This document shows, piece by piece, positions 53,726 to 63,559 of a stretch of DNA of 64,000 nucleotides. The notes beneath the pieces were generated by a model. The model was given only the letters and a program-made list of their open reading frames with translations. It was not told the DNA's origin and did not search any database. How positions within the stretch are numbered: the stretch's first letter is position 1; every line of letters begins with the position of its first letter. The stretch comes from Actinomycetota bacterium (lineage in GTDB: Bacteria; Actinomycetota; Actinomycetes; Propionibacteriales; Propionibacteriaceae), in assembly GCA_020161755.1 (NCBI GenBank), contig JAIUOS010000016.1:27891-91890 (forward strand), given 5' to 3'. The position numbers and the translations under genes are program-made.

Positions 53726-53807
53726 CCACGCCCGCGACCGGGCCGTGACGGCGGATTCGACGGCTCCGGTAGTCTTGGCGGGTTCCCTGAAGATCCGGAG
53801 TCCCCGC

Positions 53808-55670
<1,863 letters not shown>

Positions 55671-55671
55671 G

Positions 55672-55706
55672 CCGGACCGAAAGGGGACAGTCCCCTTTCG
55701 GTCCGG
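55672..55706. repeat. 35-bp palindromic element, GGACCGAAAGGGGAC core
   Basis: Arms 55672-55688 and 55690-55706 are perfect around a central A. It begins two bases after the typA stop. Its inner 31 bases are identical to the second copy at 55719-55749. Confidence 0.9.
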
Positions 55707-55718
55707 TCTCCGCAGAGT

Positions 55719-55749
55719 GGACCGAAAGGGGACAGTCCCCTTTCGGTCC
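55719..55749. repeat. 31-bp palindromic element, second copy
   Basis: Arms 55719-55733 and 55735-55749 are perfect around a central A, separated by 12 bases from the first copy. The two form a direct duplication in front of a promoter-like TAGGCT (55763-55768). Confidence 0.9.
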
Positions 55750-55774
55750 GGGTGCGCAGGATTAGGCTGCGGCC

Positions 55775-56974
55775 ATGCCACTGCCGGTGCTGTCCGCCGA
55801 GGAACAACGTGTGCTGGGGAGCCTGCTGGAGAAGCAGCGGACGGTCCCGGCGAGCTACCCGCTCAGCCTGAACGCACTGCGCCTGGCGTGCAACCAGAGT
55901 TCGAGCCGGGACCCGATCGTCGAGTACTCCGAGCGCGACGTGCAGGACACCGTCCGCTCGCTCAAGGACCAGGGCCTGGTGCGCCTGGTCTGGGCCGGCG
56001 CCGGGTCGCGGGTGGTCAAGTACCACCAGCTGCTCGACGAGGTGGTCGACCTGCGCGACGACGAGCGCGCGCTGCTCACCGTCCTGCTGCTGCGCGGGGC
56101 GCAGGCCCCGGGTGAGCTGAAGACCCGCACCGAACGGCTGCACCCCTTCGCCGACCGCGCCGAGGTGGAGGCGTGCCTGGCCCGGCTGGCCTCCTTCGAC
56201 CCGCCGCTGGTCCGCGAGCTCCCCCTCCAGCGCGGACGCGATCCCCGCTGGGTCCACCTGCTCGGACCGGTACCGACCGGCGCCGCCCCGGACGCCGGCC
56301 CCGAGCCCGATCGTGAGTCGCTCCTCGCCGAGGGCGCCGCCGCCAGGGACGCCAAGGTGGTCGCCGCGTACGACGCGGCCGCGGAGGCCTACGCCGAGGT
56401 CTCGCTCGACGAGCTGGTCGACAAGCCGTTCGACGTCTGGCTGCTCGAACGCGTCGCCGCCGCGGCCGGCGGCCCGGTGATGGACCTGGGCTGCGGCCCC
56501 GGCCACATCGCCGCCTTCCTGGCCGACACCGGGGTCGAGGTGCACGGCCTGGACGCGTCCCCGGCCATGATCGAGCAGGCCCGCGCCAATTACGACGACC
56601 TCGACTTCCAGGTCGGCCGCTTCACCCAGCTGCTCCGGCCCCGGACGGCGGCCGCGTGGGGCGCGATCGTGGCCTGGTACTCGTTCGTGCACCTCGCCGC
56701 GTCCGAGCTCGCCCCGACCCTGCGGACGGTCGGCGAGACCCTGCGTCCCGACGGCCGGCTGGCCCTCGCCGTGCACCTGGGCGAGGGCGTGCGCCACGTG
56801 GACGTCCTGTGCCGCACCCCGGTCGACCTCGACTTCGTCCTGCACGACCGCGACCAGGTGCTGGCGGCGATCGCCGAGGCCGGGCTGGTGGCCGACGAGT
56901 GGTACGTCCGCTCCCCCGTCGGGCCCGAGGCCGACACCCTCCGCCTGTACGTGCTGGCGCGGCGCCCGGCCTGA
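55775..56974 (+). CDS. DUF480 (YceH-like) winged-helix protein fused to a methyltransferase
   Basis: A 399-residue protein made of two parts. Residues 1-170 are the YceH/DUF480 double winged helix (VLSAEEQRVLGSLLEKQRTV, LACNQSSSRDPIVEYSERDV, LLTVLLLRGAQAPGELKTR). A linker of about 40 residues leads to a class I SAM-dependent methyltransferase (from residue 195), with PVMDLGCGPGHIAAFLADTG as the cofactor motif and VEVHGLDASPAMIEQA after it. TAGGCT ends six bases before the ATG, suggesting a leaderless transcript. E. coli YceH is only the first part. The substrate is unknown. Confidence 0.85.
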   Translation: MPLPVLSAEEQRVLGSLLEKQRTVPASYPLSLNALRLACNQSSSRDPIVEYSERDVQDTVRSLKDQGLVRLVWAGAGSRVVKYHQLLDEVVDLRDDERALLTVLLLRGAQAPGELKTRTERLHPFADRAEVEACLARLASFDPPLVRELPLQRGRDPRWVHLLGPVPTGAAPDAGPEPDRESLLAEGAAARDAKVVAAYDAAAEAYAEVSLDELVDKPFDVWLLERVAAAAGGPVMDLGCGPGHIAAFLADTGVEVHGLDASPAMIEQARANYDDLDFQVGRFTQLLRPRTAAAWGAIVAWYSFVHLAASELAPTLRTVGETLRPDGRLALAVHLGEGVRHVDVLCRTPVDLDFVLHDRDQVLAAIAEAGLVADEWYVRSPVGPEADTLRLYVLARRPA

Positions 56975-56975
56975 G

Positions 56976-57746
56976 CTACAGCGCGTCCAGGAAGCCGGTG
57001 ACGCTCGTCAGGATGCGGCCCTCCGCGTCGGCGCGGCTGACCGTCGGCACGCCGTCGCCGGACTGTGGCCCGTACCGTCCGAAGAACGCGTGCACCGCAC
57101 CGGGGATCACCACGGTCTGGGCATCGGCGGGCAGTTGGGCGAGCCCCGCCTCGACCTTCGCCGCGTCCGCCACCGTGTCGTTGGCCGCTCGCAGGCTGAG
57201 CGCCTTCACCCCCGACGTGCGCAGGTCGGCGCCGTCGGGCGGGTAGGCGCCCATCAGGATGAGCCCGGACGCGGGGTGGCGTCCGGCCTTCAGTTCGTCG
57301 GCGAGGTACTGCGCAGCCATCGCCCCGCCCAGGGAGTGCCCGGCGAGCACCACCCGCTTGCCCTGGCCGTAGGTCGCGATCAACGCGGACGCCCGGGCGA
57401 CGCCGGTGACCGCGAGGTCGAAGGAGAACTCGGGGATGACGGTGGTGTAGCCGCGCTCCGCGAGCGCCCGGGCCAGCCACTCGTAGGCCTGCGGCCGCAC
57501 GAGGCCACCGGGGTAGAACACGACCAGCACATCGCGGGCGGTGGTGCCGGCGGGCGGCTCCACCACGATCGTGCGGGCGCCGTCCGCGGTGTCCAGGCGC
57601 GGCGTGACGGTGGCGGACGCGGCGTCGGTGACGGCGTCCTGGCCGAGCACCAGCGGCGGGCGCACCAGGACCGGCCAGGCGTAGCCCACGCCGAACGCCA
57701 GCGCCACGACCAGCAGCAGCCCCACCCAGCGGAGCACCCGCTTCAC
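56976..57746 (-). CDS. Membrane-anchored alpha/beta hydrolase
   Basis: A 256-residue protein with an N-terminal membrane anchor (VLRWVGLLLVVALAFGVGYAW) and an extracytoplasmic hydrolase domain. The nucleophile Ser is in VVLAGHSLGGAMAAQYLAD near residue 137, oxyanion residues in LVVFYPGGLVRPQAYEW, and the catalytic His in VIPGAVHAFFGRYG near 220. The pattern is that of dienelactone hydrolase/chlorophyllase-like enzymes. It lies two bases from the ygfZ stop on the same strand, so it is probably in that operon. Confidence 0.85.
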   Translation of the reverse strand: MKRVLRWVGLLLVVALAFGVGYAWPVLVRPPLVLGQDAVTDAASATVTPRLDTADGARTIVVEPPAGTTARDVLVVFYPGGLVRPQAYEWLARALAERGYTTVIPEFSFDLAVTGVARASALIATYGQGKRVVLAGHSLGGAMAAQYLADELKAGRHPASGLILMGAYPPDGADLRTSGVKALSLRAANDTVADAAKVEAGLAQLPADAQTVVIPGAVHAFFGRYGPQSGDGVPTVSRADAEGRILTSVTGFLDAL

Positions 57747-57748
57747 GC

Positions 57749-58678
57749 TCAGCCCCGGCCGAGCCCCGGCGCCGGCCGCCAGTGCAGGCCCGACTCCGGG
57801 TCGACCAGCACCTCCTGGGCGGCCGCGATGCCGTCCACCTCGAGCGCGGCGTCGACCGGCGTGGTGCGCTTGAGCAGTGCCAGCCCGATCGGGCCCAGCT
57901 CGTGGTGGCGTTCGGAGGTGCCCATCCGTCCGACCGGACGCCCGTCCAGCAGCACGTCCGCCCCGACCTCCGGCAGCCGTTCGGCGCTGCCGTCCAGGTG
58001 CAGCAGGGTCAGCCGGCGCGGTGGCCGGCCGAGGTTGTAGACGCGGGCGACGGTTTCCTGGCCGGGGTAGCAGCCCTTGCGCAGGTGCACGGCCGGGCCG
58101 AGGGCGTCCGCGTCGGGGTTGGCGAGTTCGTTCGGGATGGCGCGCTCGTCGGTGTCGAGGAAGATCCGCGGGGTGCCGGACGCGATCCGCACCGCCTCCA
58201 TCGCCCAGGTGCCGGCGCGGGTCCCGCCCAGGGTGGCCTCCAGCTCGTCACGCGGGACGATCGTGGGCGCCCCGCCGGGCGGCAGCACCAGCGCGTAGGT
58301 GTCGCCGACCTCGGCGATCTCGACGCGGGCGGCGAAGACCATCCGGCGCAGCCAGGCCAGCAGGGCGTCCAGGTGTCCGGGCTCGGTGTGGCACCACAGC
58401 GTGGTGCCGTCGTCGACCGCCCCGAACACGTGGGTGAGGTGGCCCTGCGCGTCGAGGATGTAGGCGACCGTGGGGACGCCGGGAGCGAGCGCGGCCAGCT
58501 CCTGGCTGGTGATGTTGTTCAGCCAGGTGAGCCGGTCGGGCCCGGAGACGGTGAACACCGGACGGTGTGACAGGTCGACCCCGGCACGGCCGGCCTCGAG
58601 GGCCTTCTGCTCGCGGAACGGGTCGCCGTAGTGCCAGACCGCGCCCGCGTCCACGCCCTCGGGGATGCGGACGGTCAT
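57749..58678 (-). CDS. ygfZ: Folate-binding iron-sulfur cluster assembly protein YgfZ
   Basis: A 309-residue GcvT-like protein that uses tetrahydrofolate to help assemble or repair iron-sulfur enzymes. The family's motif with its essential Cys is clear in KGCYPGQETVARVYNLG near residue 222; DLSHRPVFTVSGPDRLTWLNNI and the C-terminal LLKRTTPVDAALEVDG are also typical. It overlaps the preceding nitrobindin-like gene by four bases (ATGA). GcvT itself would lack the KGCYPGQE motif, so the assignment is firm. Confidence 0.93.
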   Translation of the reverse strand: MTVRIPEGVDAGAVWHYGDPFREQKALEAGRAGVDLSHRPVFTVSGPDRLTWLNNITSQELAALAPGVPTVAYILDAQGHLTHVFGAVDDGTTLWCHTEPGHLDALLAWLRRMVFAARVEIAEVGDTYALVLPPGGAPTIVPRDELEATLGGTRAGTWAMEAVRIASGTPRIFLDTDERAIPNELANPDADALGPAVHLRKGCYPGQETVARVYNLGRPPRRLTLLHLDGSAERLPEVGADVLLDGRPVGRMGTSERHHELGPIGLALLKRTTPVDAALEVDGIAAAQEVLVDPESGLHWRPAPGLGRG

Positions 58679-59172
58679 CGCCGTTCCAGCTGCGCCCACA
58701 CGTAGGGCTGCAGCTCTTCGTCCTCGGTGGCCCGGTCGAAGGAGAACAGCAGGCGGCCCTCGACGTTGCCGTACAGCCGGCGTCCGGCGGTGTAGGACAC
58801 CTTCGCGTCCTTGGTGCGGGCCACCGCGTCGGTGACCAGGTCGACGCGGCCGGGCTGGAGCTTGCCGAACCAGATCTCGGCGAAACCGTCCGGCGAGCAC
58901 ATCACGACGTCCACGGTGCCGTCGGCGAGCGGACGCCAGAAGCCGGTCTCCATGAACAGCGGCGCGACGGGTGCGCCCTCGTCGTCGACCACGAACGCCT
59001 GGCACAGATAGTGCAGGTAGTCCTCGCCGTTCTCGGCGAAGTCGACCTGGATCGCGTAGCTCTCCTTCTCGCTGCCGGGCCACTGGCGGTAGCCGGTGCC
59101 TTCCCAGCGTCCCCGCAGCCACGCCAGCCCGATCAGGGCCGGGTTGAGGTCGGACGGGATCTCGAACGCCAT
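58675..59172 (-). CDS. Nitrobindin/FABP-family protein lacking the usual heme His
   Basis: A 165-residue ten-stranded beta-barrel protein. IGLAWLRGRWEGTGYRQWPG is the family's G-x-W-x-G-x-G opening, and the Glu/Phe/Tyr pattern through FAENGEDYLHYLCQ fits. In nitrobindins the heme iron is held by a His close to the C-terminus (typically in L-x-P-H-L); here the same place reads ELQPYVWAQLERR, with Tyr. I read the codon as TAC on the coding strand. The protein may use Tyr, bind a different ligand, or not bind heme. It overlaps ygfZ by four bases. Confidence 0.85.
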   Translation of the reverse strand: MAFEIPSDLNPALIGLAWLRGRWEGTGYRQWPGSEKESYAIQVDFAENGEDYLHYLCQAFVVDDEGAPVAPLFMETGFWRPLADGTVDVVMCSPDGFAEIWFGKLQPGRVDLVTDAVARTKDAKVSYTAGRRLYGNVEGRLLFSFDRATEDEELQPYVWAQLERR

Positions 59173-59173
59173 G

Positions 59174-59287
59174 TCATTCTCCTCGCTTGCCGCGCACCAG
59201 CGCGAAAATACCGAACCCGGCCAGGACGACCAGTACCAGGCAGGCGGTGAACACCACGACGCCGGTGACGGAGAGCGGGGTCAGCAC
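59174..59287 (-). CDS. Small single-helix membrane protein
   Basis: A possible 37-residue protein starting at GTG 59287 just upstream of the nitrobindin gene. The sequence TPLSVTGVVVFTACLVLVVLAG forms one membrane helix, followed by the basic tail RGKRGE, a plausible positive-inside anchor. No strong ribosome-binding site is visible (ACAGG lies close to the start). It may be a real small protein or a chance hydrophobic frame. Confidence 0.45.
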   Translation of the reverse strand: MLTPLSVTGVVVFTACLVLVVLAGFGIFALVRGKRGE

Positions 59288-59438
59288 CTGTGCAGCATAA
59301 CCACCGGGCCCCGCCATCCCTTCCCGGCCCGCCCGGGTCCGGGTTGCTCGTCCACAGGAGGAGGGGGTGGCGTCCGTTCGTCCACAGGCGCGGGTACGGG
59401 GTGAACCGTTCCCGCCGGCCGTGCCGAGAATGCCGGGT

Positions 59439-60395
59439 ATGCGCACACCCACTCCCTGGCTGCTGCCCACCCAGCCCGTGACGACCTCCCTGCTCCTCGC
59501 CGCCGGCGTTACCCGCACGATGATCGACACGCGCGTCCGGTGTGGCGACCTGCTCCGCATCCGTCAGGGTGTGTACCTCGCCGCGGCGGCCTGGCCGGAC
59601 GACGCCGCGCGGCAGCACGTCCTGCGCGCCCACGCCGAGGCGACGGCCAACCCGTCCGCCGTCCTGAGCCACCAGTCGGCCGCGGTCGTCTGGGGCCTGC
59701 CGAGCCCCCGCGGGCCGTGGCACGACCAACCCGTGTCGGTGACCCTCCCCGCCGGTGGCGGGACGTTCGGTGAGAGCGTCCGGGGCGTCCACCATGTCGC
59801 CGACCTCCCTCCCGACCAGGTGACCCGGGACCCGGACGGGTTCGCGATCACCAGCCTCGCGCGGACCGCGATCGACCTTGCCGCCGGGCTCGACCTCCCG
59901 GACGCGCTCGTCCTGCTCGACGGCACCGCCCGGAAGCTGTGCGAGGGCATGGTGGCCTCGATTCGCCGGACGGACTACAGCAACCCGCGCCTCGTGGCGG
60001 CCGCCCGGGAGCTCCTCACCGACGTCGCCACCTCCCGGCGGCGGCCCTCGCTGCTCGAGCCGATCGCCCTGTGCGAGCCGTCGCGGGAGTCGGCGGCGGA
60101 GTCGATGTCGGCGGGACACTTCGAGCTAGCCGGGCTGCCACGCCCGGAGTACCAGGTGCCGGTCCGGACCCCTTTCGGCACGTTCTTCCCCGACTGCTAC
60201 GGGCGCGAGCAGGACCTGATCGGGGAGTGCGACGGCGCGGGGAAGTACGCCAACGCCCGCGCGTACGTCAACGAGAAGCAGCGCGAGCAGGTGTTCCGCG
60301 ACCTCGAGCACAGGATGGTGCGCTGGCTCGCCGAGGAGATCATGTTCCGGCCCGGCGTGGTGGTGGCGAGGGTCGCCCGCTCGCTGGGCCTGTGA
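59439..60395 (+). CDS. AbiEi-like domain protein with nuclease-like C-terminal domain
   Basis: A 318-residue protein. Residues 10-60 resemble the winged-helix AbiEi antitoxin domain (SLLLAAGVTRTMIDTRVRCG, LLRIRQGVYLAAAAWPDD), followed by a middle domain with SHQSAAVVWGLPSP. The C-terminal region FPDCYGREQDLIGECDGAGK with KYANARAYVNEKQREQVFRD resembles the DUF559/VSR-type nuclease fold, with possible catalytic D-ECDG residues. Such proteins are common and multi-copy in actinobacteria and are not paired with a toxin here. GAGAAT lies seven bases before ATG 59439, so a leaderless start is possible; ATG 59430 is the alternative. Confidence 0.8.
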   Translation: MRTPTPWLLPTQPVTTSLLLAAGVTRTMIDTRVRCGDLLRIRQGVYLAAAAWPDDAARQHVLRAHAEATANPSAVLSHQSAAVVWGLPSPRGPWHDQPVSVTLPAGGGTFGESVRGVHHVADLPPDQVTRDPDGFAITSLARTAIDLAAGLDLPDALVLLDGTARKLCEGMVASIRRTDYSNPRLVAAARELLTDVATSRRRPSLLEPIALCEPSRESAAESMSAGHFELAGLPRPEYQVPVRTPFGTFFPDCYGREQDLIGECDGAGKYANARAYVNEKQREQVFRDLEHRMVRWLAEEIMFRPGVVVARVARSLGL

Positions 60396-60449
60396 TTCGC
60401 GCGAAACTCGCGATACCAACGCCGTGCACGGCCGCCCTCTCGGTCCTTC

Positions 60450-60555
60450 CCGCGAACCTCGGCTTATGGACCCCGGAAACCGGCCCTTAAGCCGAGAAGA
60501 TCGGTAACGACTTCCCGGACGGGCCGACACCCCCGCCATAAGCCGAGATTCGCGG
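60450..60555. repeat. Inverted repeat with alternative pairing upstream of the DUF4184 gene
   Basis: Arms 60450-60469 and 60536-60555 match with one mismatch. A third copy of the inner arm, CCTTAAGCCGAG at 60485-60496, can also pair with CTCGGCTTATGG (60458-60469) with one mismatch, enclosing a small CCGG-AAA-CCGG hairpin. Two exclusive structures are thus possible. The right copy ends just before TATCCT at 60560. Confidence 0.75.
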
Positions 60556-60571
60556 CACCTATCCTCGGAGC

Positions 60572-61348
60572 ATGCCGTTCACGCCCGCCCATGTCGCTGC
60601 GGTGCTGCCGTTGCGCCGGTGGGGCCGGGTGACGCTGCCGTTCGCCGCGCTCGCGGCCGGCAGCGTGAGTCCCGACCTGCCGTACTACCTGCCCGGGCTC
60701 GGCCTCCTCAACCGCTGGACGCACACCGCGGTGGGCATCGTGACCGTCGACGTCCTGCTCGGCCTGGCCCTGTGGGCGGTGTGGCGATCGGCGGCGACAG
60801 CCCTGCGTGACCTGTCACCGGTCGCCGTGCGCGAACGCTGGCACCCGCCAGGCTGGGGGGCGTCCGCGTGGTGGGCGGTGCTGGTGGCGGTGGCGATCGG
60901 CGCCGCGACCCACGTGGTGTGGGACGACTTCACCCATGCCGGACGCTTCGCCAGCACCCACCTCGGCTTCCTCGCGGCCACCTATCCGAGCCCCCTCGGG
61001 CCGTTGCCCGGCTACCGGTACGCGCAGTACCTCAGCGGGGCGATCGGGCTGACGATCGTGATCATCGCGGCCGTGCGCCATCCCCGGACGCCAGCCACGC
61101 CCGTCCCCGATCCGCGCCCGGCGCGGGTGGTGGCCGCACTGTGCGTGGCCGCCGGCCTGGCGGGTGCGGGCTACCGGCTCGTCGCCGCCGGCGCGCCCGC
61201 CATCGGCTGGGACACCTTCGCCTTTCAGTCGCTCACCGGCGGCATCGGTGCCGCGTCCGTCGTCCTGCTGCTGTCCTGCTGGGCCCTGGCGCTGGCGCCG
61301 CGCATGGTTGGATGGGCGCGTGCGAGCGGTGGTGCAGCGGGTCAGTAG
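60572..61348 (+). CDS. DUF4184-family membrane protein
   Basis: A 258-residue protein. It starts [19 protein letters not shown], the DUF4184 hallmark with a His at residue 7, and has [24 protein letters not shown] and [16 protein letters not shown], whose His and Asp residues suggest a metal-dependent hydrolase-like membrane enzyme (similar to YdjM/PAP2-like proteins). About six helices are seen. TATCCT ends six bases before the ATG, and CGGAG lies in between, so the start may be leaderless. The gene overlaps dtd by 29 bases. Confidence 0.85.
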   Translation: MPFTPAHVAAVLPLRRWGRVTLPFAALAAGSVSPDLPYYLPGLGLLNRWTHTAVGIVTVDVLLGLALWAVWRSAATALRDLSPVAVRERWHPPGWGASAWWAVLVAVAIGAATHVVWDDFTHAGRFASTHLGFLAATYPSPLGPLPGYRYAQYLSGAIGLTIVIIAAVRHPRTPATPVPDPRPARVVAALCVAAGLAGAGYRLVAAGAPAIGWDTFAFQSLTGGIGAASVVLLLSCWALALAPRMVGWARASGGAAGQ

Positions 61349-61751
61349 GGCGAGCGTTAGCGTCGACGGTGCGGTGGTCGGCGCCATCGACTCCCCGGGC
61401 CTGTTGGTGCTGCTCGGTGTCACCCACACCGACACCCCGGCCGTCGCCGACAAGCTGGCCGACAAGACCTGGCAGCTCCGCATCCTCGAGGGCGAGCGCA
61501 GCTGCGCGGAAGCGCACGCGCCGCTGCTGGTGGTGAGCCAGTTCACCCTCTACGCCGACACCCGCAAGGGTCGGCGTCCGTCCTGGAGCGCGGCCGCGCC
61601 CGGCCCGGTCAGCGAACCCCTCGTCGCCGCCTACGTGGACGCGCTGCGCGCCCGCGGGGCCGACGTGGCGACCGGACGCTTCGGCGCGATGATGGAGGTC
61701 TCGCTGGTGAACTCGGGGCCGGTGACGCTGCTGCTGGAGGCCGACGCCTGA
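61320..61751 (+). CDS. dtd: D-aminoacyl-tRNA deacylase
   Basis: A 143-residue enzyme that removes D-amino acids and glycine from mischarged tRNAs. [21 protein letters not shown] is the N-terminus; [17 protein letters not shown] holds the catalytic Thr region and [12 protein letters not shown] the cross-subunit Gly-Pro motif. The GTG start at 61320 is inside the DUF4184 gene, whose last 29 bases it overlaps, and gives the family's exact N-terminus. The insert after LRIL is short, as in other actinobacteria. Confidence 0.94.
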   Translation: MRAVVQRVSRASVSVDGAVVGAIDSPGLLVLLGVTHTDTPAVADKLADKTWQLRILEGERSCAEAHAPLLVVSQFTLYADTRKGRRPSWSAAAPGPVSEPLVAAYVDALRARGADVATGRFGAMMEVSLVNSGPVTLLLEADA

Positions 61752-61830
61752 GCGTGGTACCGGCCCGCGCGGCCGAATCACTAAGGTTGCCCCTGACCAA
61801 CCGTCGAGACGGCCGGAACGGGGAGTGAGC

Positions 61831-62502
61831 ATGGCGCAGCTGCTGCTGGTCAGCAACGACGTCGCACCGGGCGCCGCCGAACGCTCGCTGCCGGTGCTCG
61901 CCCTGCTGTCCCACGAGATCCACCAGGTCGCGACCGACACCCAGGCCCTGACCGAGTCGGCCCGTGCCGACCTGGTCGTGCTGGACGGACGTACTGACCT
62001 CGCCGGCGCGCGGATGATGGCCCGGCTGTTCCAGTCGTCCGGGTCGACGGTGCCGCTGCTGCTGGTGCTCACCGAGAGCGGTCTGGCCGCCGTCGCCGCC
62101 GACTGGGGCATCTCCGACATGATCCTCGACACCTGCGGCCCGGCCGAGTTCGAGGCCCGGATCCGGCTGCTGGTGACCGCCGCCGCCAACGACGGCCTGA
62201 TCTCGGCCGGCGGCATCGTGATCGACGACGGCGCCTACTCGGTGATGCTGGACGACGAACCGCTCGACCTGACCTACACCGAGTTCGAGCTGCTGAAGTA
62301 CCTCGTGCAGCACCCCGGGCGGGTCTTCAGTCGCGAGCACCTGCTCGCCGACGTCTGGGGCTACGACTACTACGGCGGCACCCGGACCGTCGACGTCCAC
62401 GTGCGGCGGCTGCGCGCCAAGCTGGGTGCAGAGCACGAGGCGCTGATCGGCACCGTGCGAAACGTGGGCTACCGCTTCTCCCCCGACGCCGGACGGCGCT
62501 GA
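61831..62502 (+). CDS. glnR: OmpR-family orphan response regulator, GlnR-like
   Basis: A 223-residue regulator. Its receiver domain begins LLLVSNDVAPG with no acidic pocket, but the Asp in ADLVVLDGRTDLAGARMMARL is in the place of the phosphorylation site; this is the atypical GlnR receiver. The C-terminal winged helix is standard: YTEFELLKYLVQHPGRVFSREHL, DYYGGTRTVDVHVRRLRAKLG and VRNVGYRFSPDAGRR. GlnR controls nitrogen assimilation genes in actinobacteria. The neighbour mshD is also its neighbour in mycobacteria. GGGAG lies upstream of ATG 61831. Confidence 0.9.
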   Translation: MAQLLLVSNDVAPGAAERSLPVLALLSHEIHQVATDTQALTESARADLVVLDGRTDLAGARMMARLFQSSGSTVPLLLVLTESGLAAVAADWGISDMILDTCGPAEFEARIRLLVTAAANDGLISAGGIVIDDGAYSVMLDDEPLDLTYTEFELLKYLVQHPGRVFSREHLLADVWGYDYYGGTRTVDVHVRRLRAKLGAEHEALIGTVRNVGYRFSPDAGRR

Positions 62503-62563
62503 GCCGACCCAACCCGCGGGCGGGCCGGTCCGCCCCCGTTTCGACCCCCGCTACCCTGCATGC

Positions 62564-63559
62564 GTGTGGACGACCGAACTCACTGCTGACCAGGTGGACC
62601 AGGTGCTCGCCCTCGCGGCGCGGGCTGCTGCGGCGGACGGCGTCGAGCCGCTCAACGAGGAGGCGCACTTCGCCCTGCGCACCGACACGGCCCGCCATCT
62701 CTTGGCGGTCGCGGACGGTGAGCTGGTCGGCTACCTCCAGTGGCAGCCGTCCTACCGCACCGCCCAGCTGGTGGTCGACCCGGCCCACCGCCGCCAGGGT
62801 CACGGACGCAGCCTGCTCGGCCGGCTCCGCGACGTCCTCCCCCGTTCGCTCCCGAAAACCGCCTTCGCCACCGAAATTCCGGGAGCGAGGAGCAGATTAG
62901 GGAGCGAGAAGCCGGGGGACGGGGCGGAACAGGCCGCCGGCGCGACGGACGGGGAGGCGCAGCGGCCGGCCGGGGACGGACCCGCGTGGGGCGTCTGGGC
63001 GTTCGGCGACCTCGAGGCGGCGCAGGGGTTCGCGGCCGCGTCCGGGCTGGCGGCGTCCCGCGGGCTGCTGGTGATGGAGCGCCCACTGGCCGGCGTGACC
63101 GCGCCGCGCGTTCCGGACGGGCTGAGCCTGCGCGGCTTCGAACCGCAGGACGCCGAGGCGTTCCTCGCCGTGAACGCCGCCGCGTTCGCCCACCATCCCG
63201 AGCAGGGCGCCCTGGACGCCGCCGGGCTGGCGTCCCGCATGTCCGAGCCGTGGTTCGACCCGTCCGGCCTGATCCTCGGCTTCGACGCCGAGGGCCTGGC
63301 CGGCTTCCACTGGACCAAGCGCGAGGGCGGGCTGGGCGAGGTCTACGTGATCGGTGTCGCCCCGCGCGCACAGGGGCGCGGCTACGGACGTGTGCTGCTG
63401 GAGGCCGGCCTGGACCACCTCGCCAGGACCGGTGCCGACCGTGTGGTGTTGTACGTCGACATGTCCGAGCCGGTAGCGGTAAGAATGTACGAAAGCGCTG
63501 GGTTCCACGTCGCCTCCCGCGATGTGCTCTACGGGTCCGGCGCGGAAGCAGGAGCAGTC
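62564..63559 (+). CDS. mshD: Mycothiol synthase, open reading frame continues into ppk1
   Basis: A protein of two GNAT domains that acetylates Cys-GlcN-Ins to mycothiol, the main actinobacterial thiol. QLVVDPAHRRQGHGRSLLG is the acetyl-CoA motif of the first domain, and VIGVAPRAQGRGYGRVLLEAGLDHL with VRMYESAGFHVASRDVLYG that of the second. About 40 extra residues (from RSLPKTAF to PAGDGP) are inserted after the first domain; they are encoded by a palindromic element. No stop codon follows: the frame passes straight into ppk1 at 63560. GTG 62564 lies six bases after TACCCT, so the start may be leaderless. The end given is the base before the ppk1 ATG, not a stop. Confidence 0.8.
62846..62888. 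repeat. Palindromic element inside mshD, in frame
   Basis: TCGCTCCCG (62846-62854) and CGGGAGCGA (62880-62888) are perfect complements. The loop holds TCGCCACCGAAATT, nearly identical to the arm of the 62-bp palindrome at 14394 (TCGCCACCGAATT). A further half-copy, AGGGAGCGA, follows at 62899-62907. The element is translated as part of MshD without breaking the frame. Confidence 0.75.

Noticed and set aside
55672..55749. Two identical palindromes with a short spacer, considered as a small CRISPR array
   Set aside because: There are only two copies, the spacer is 12 bases, the repeats are fully self-complementary and no cas genes are near.
59439..60395. AbiE-type toxin-antitoxin system
   Set aside because: Only an AbiEi-like protein is present; the next gene is DUF4184 and no AbiEii nucleotidyltransferase toxin is adjacent.
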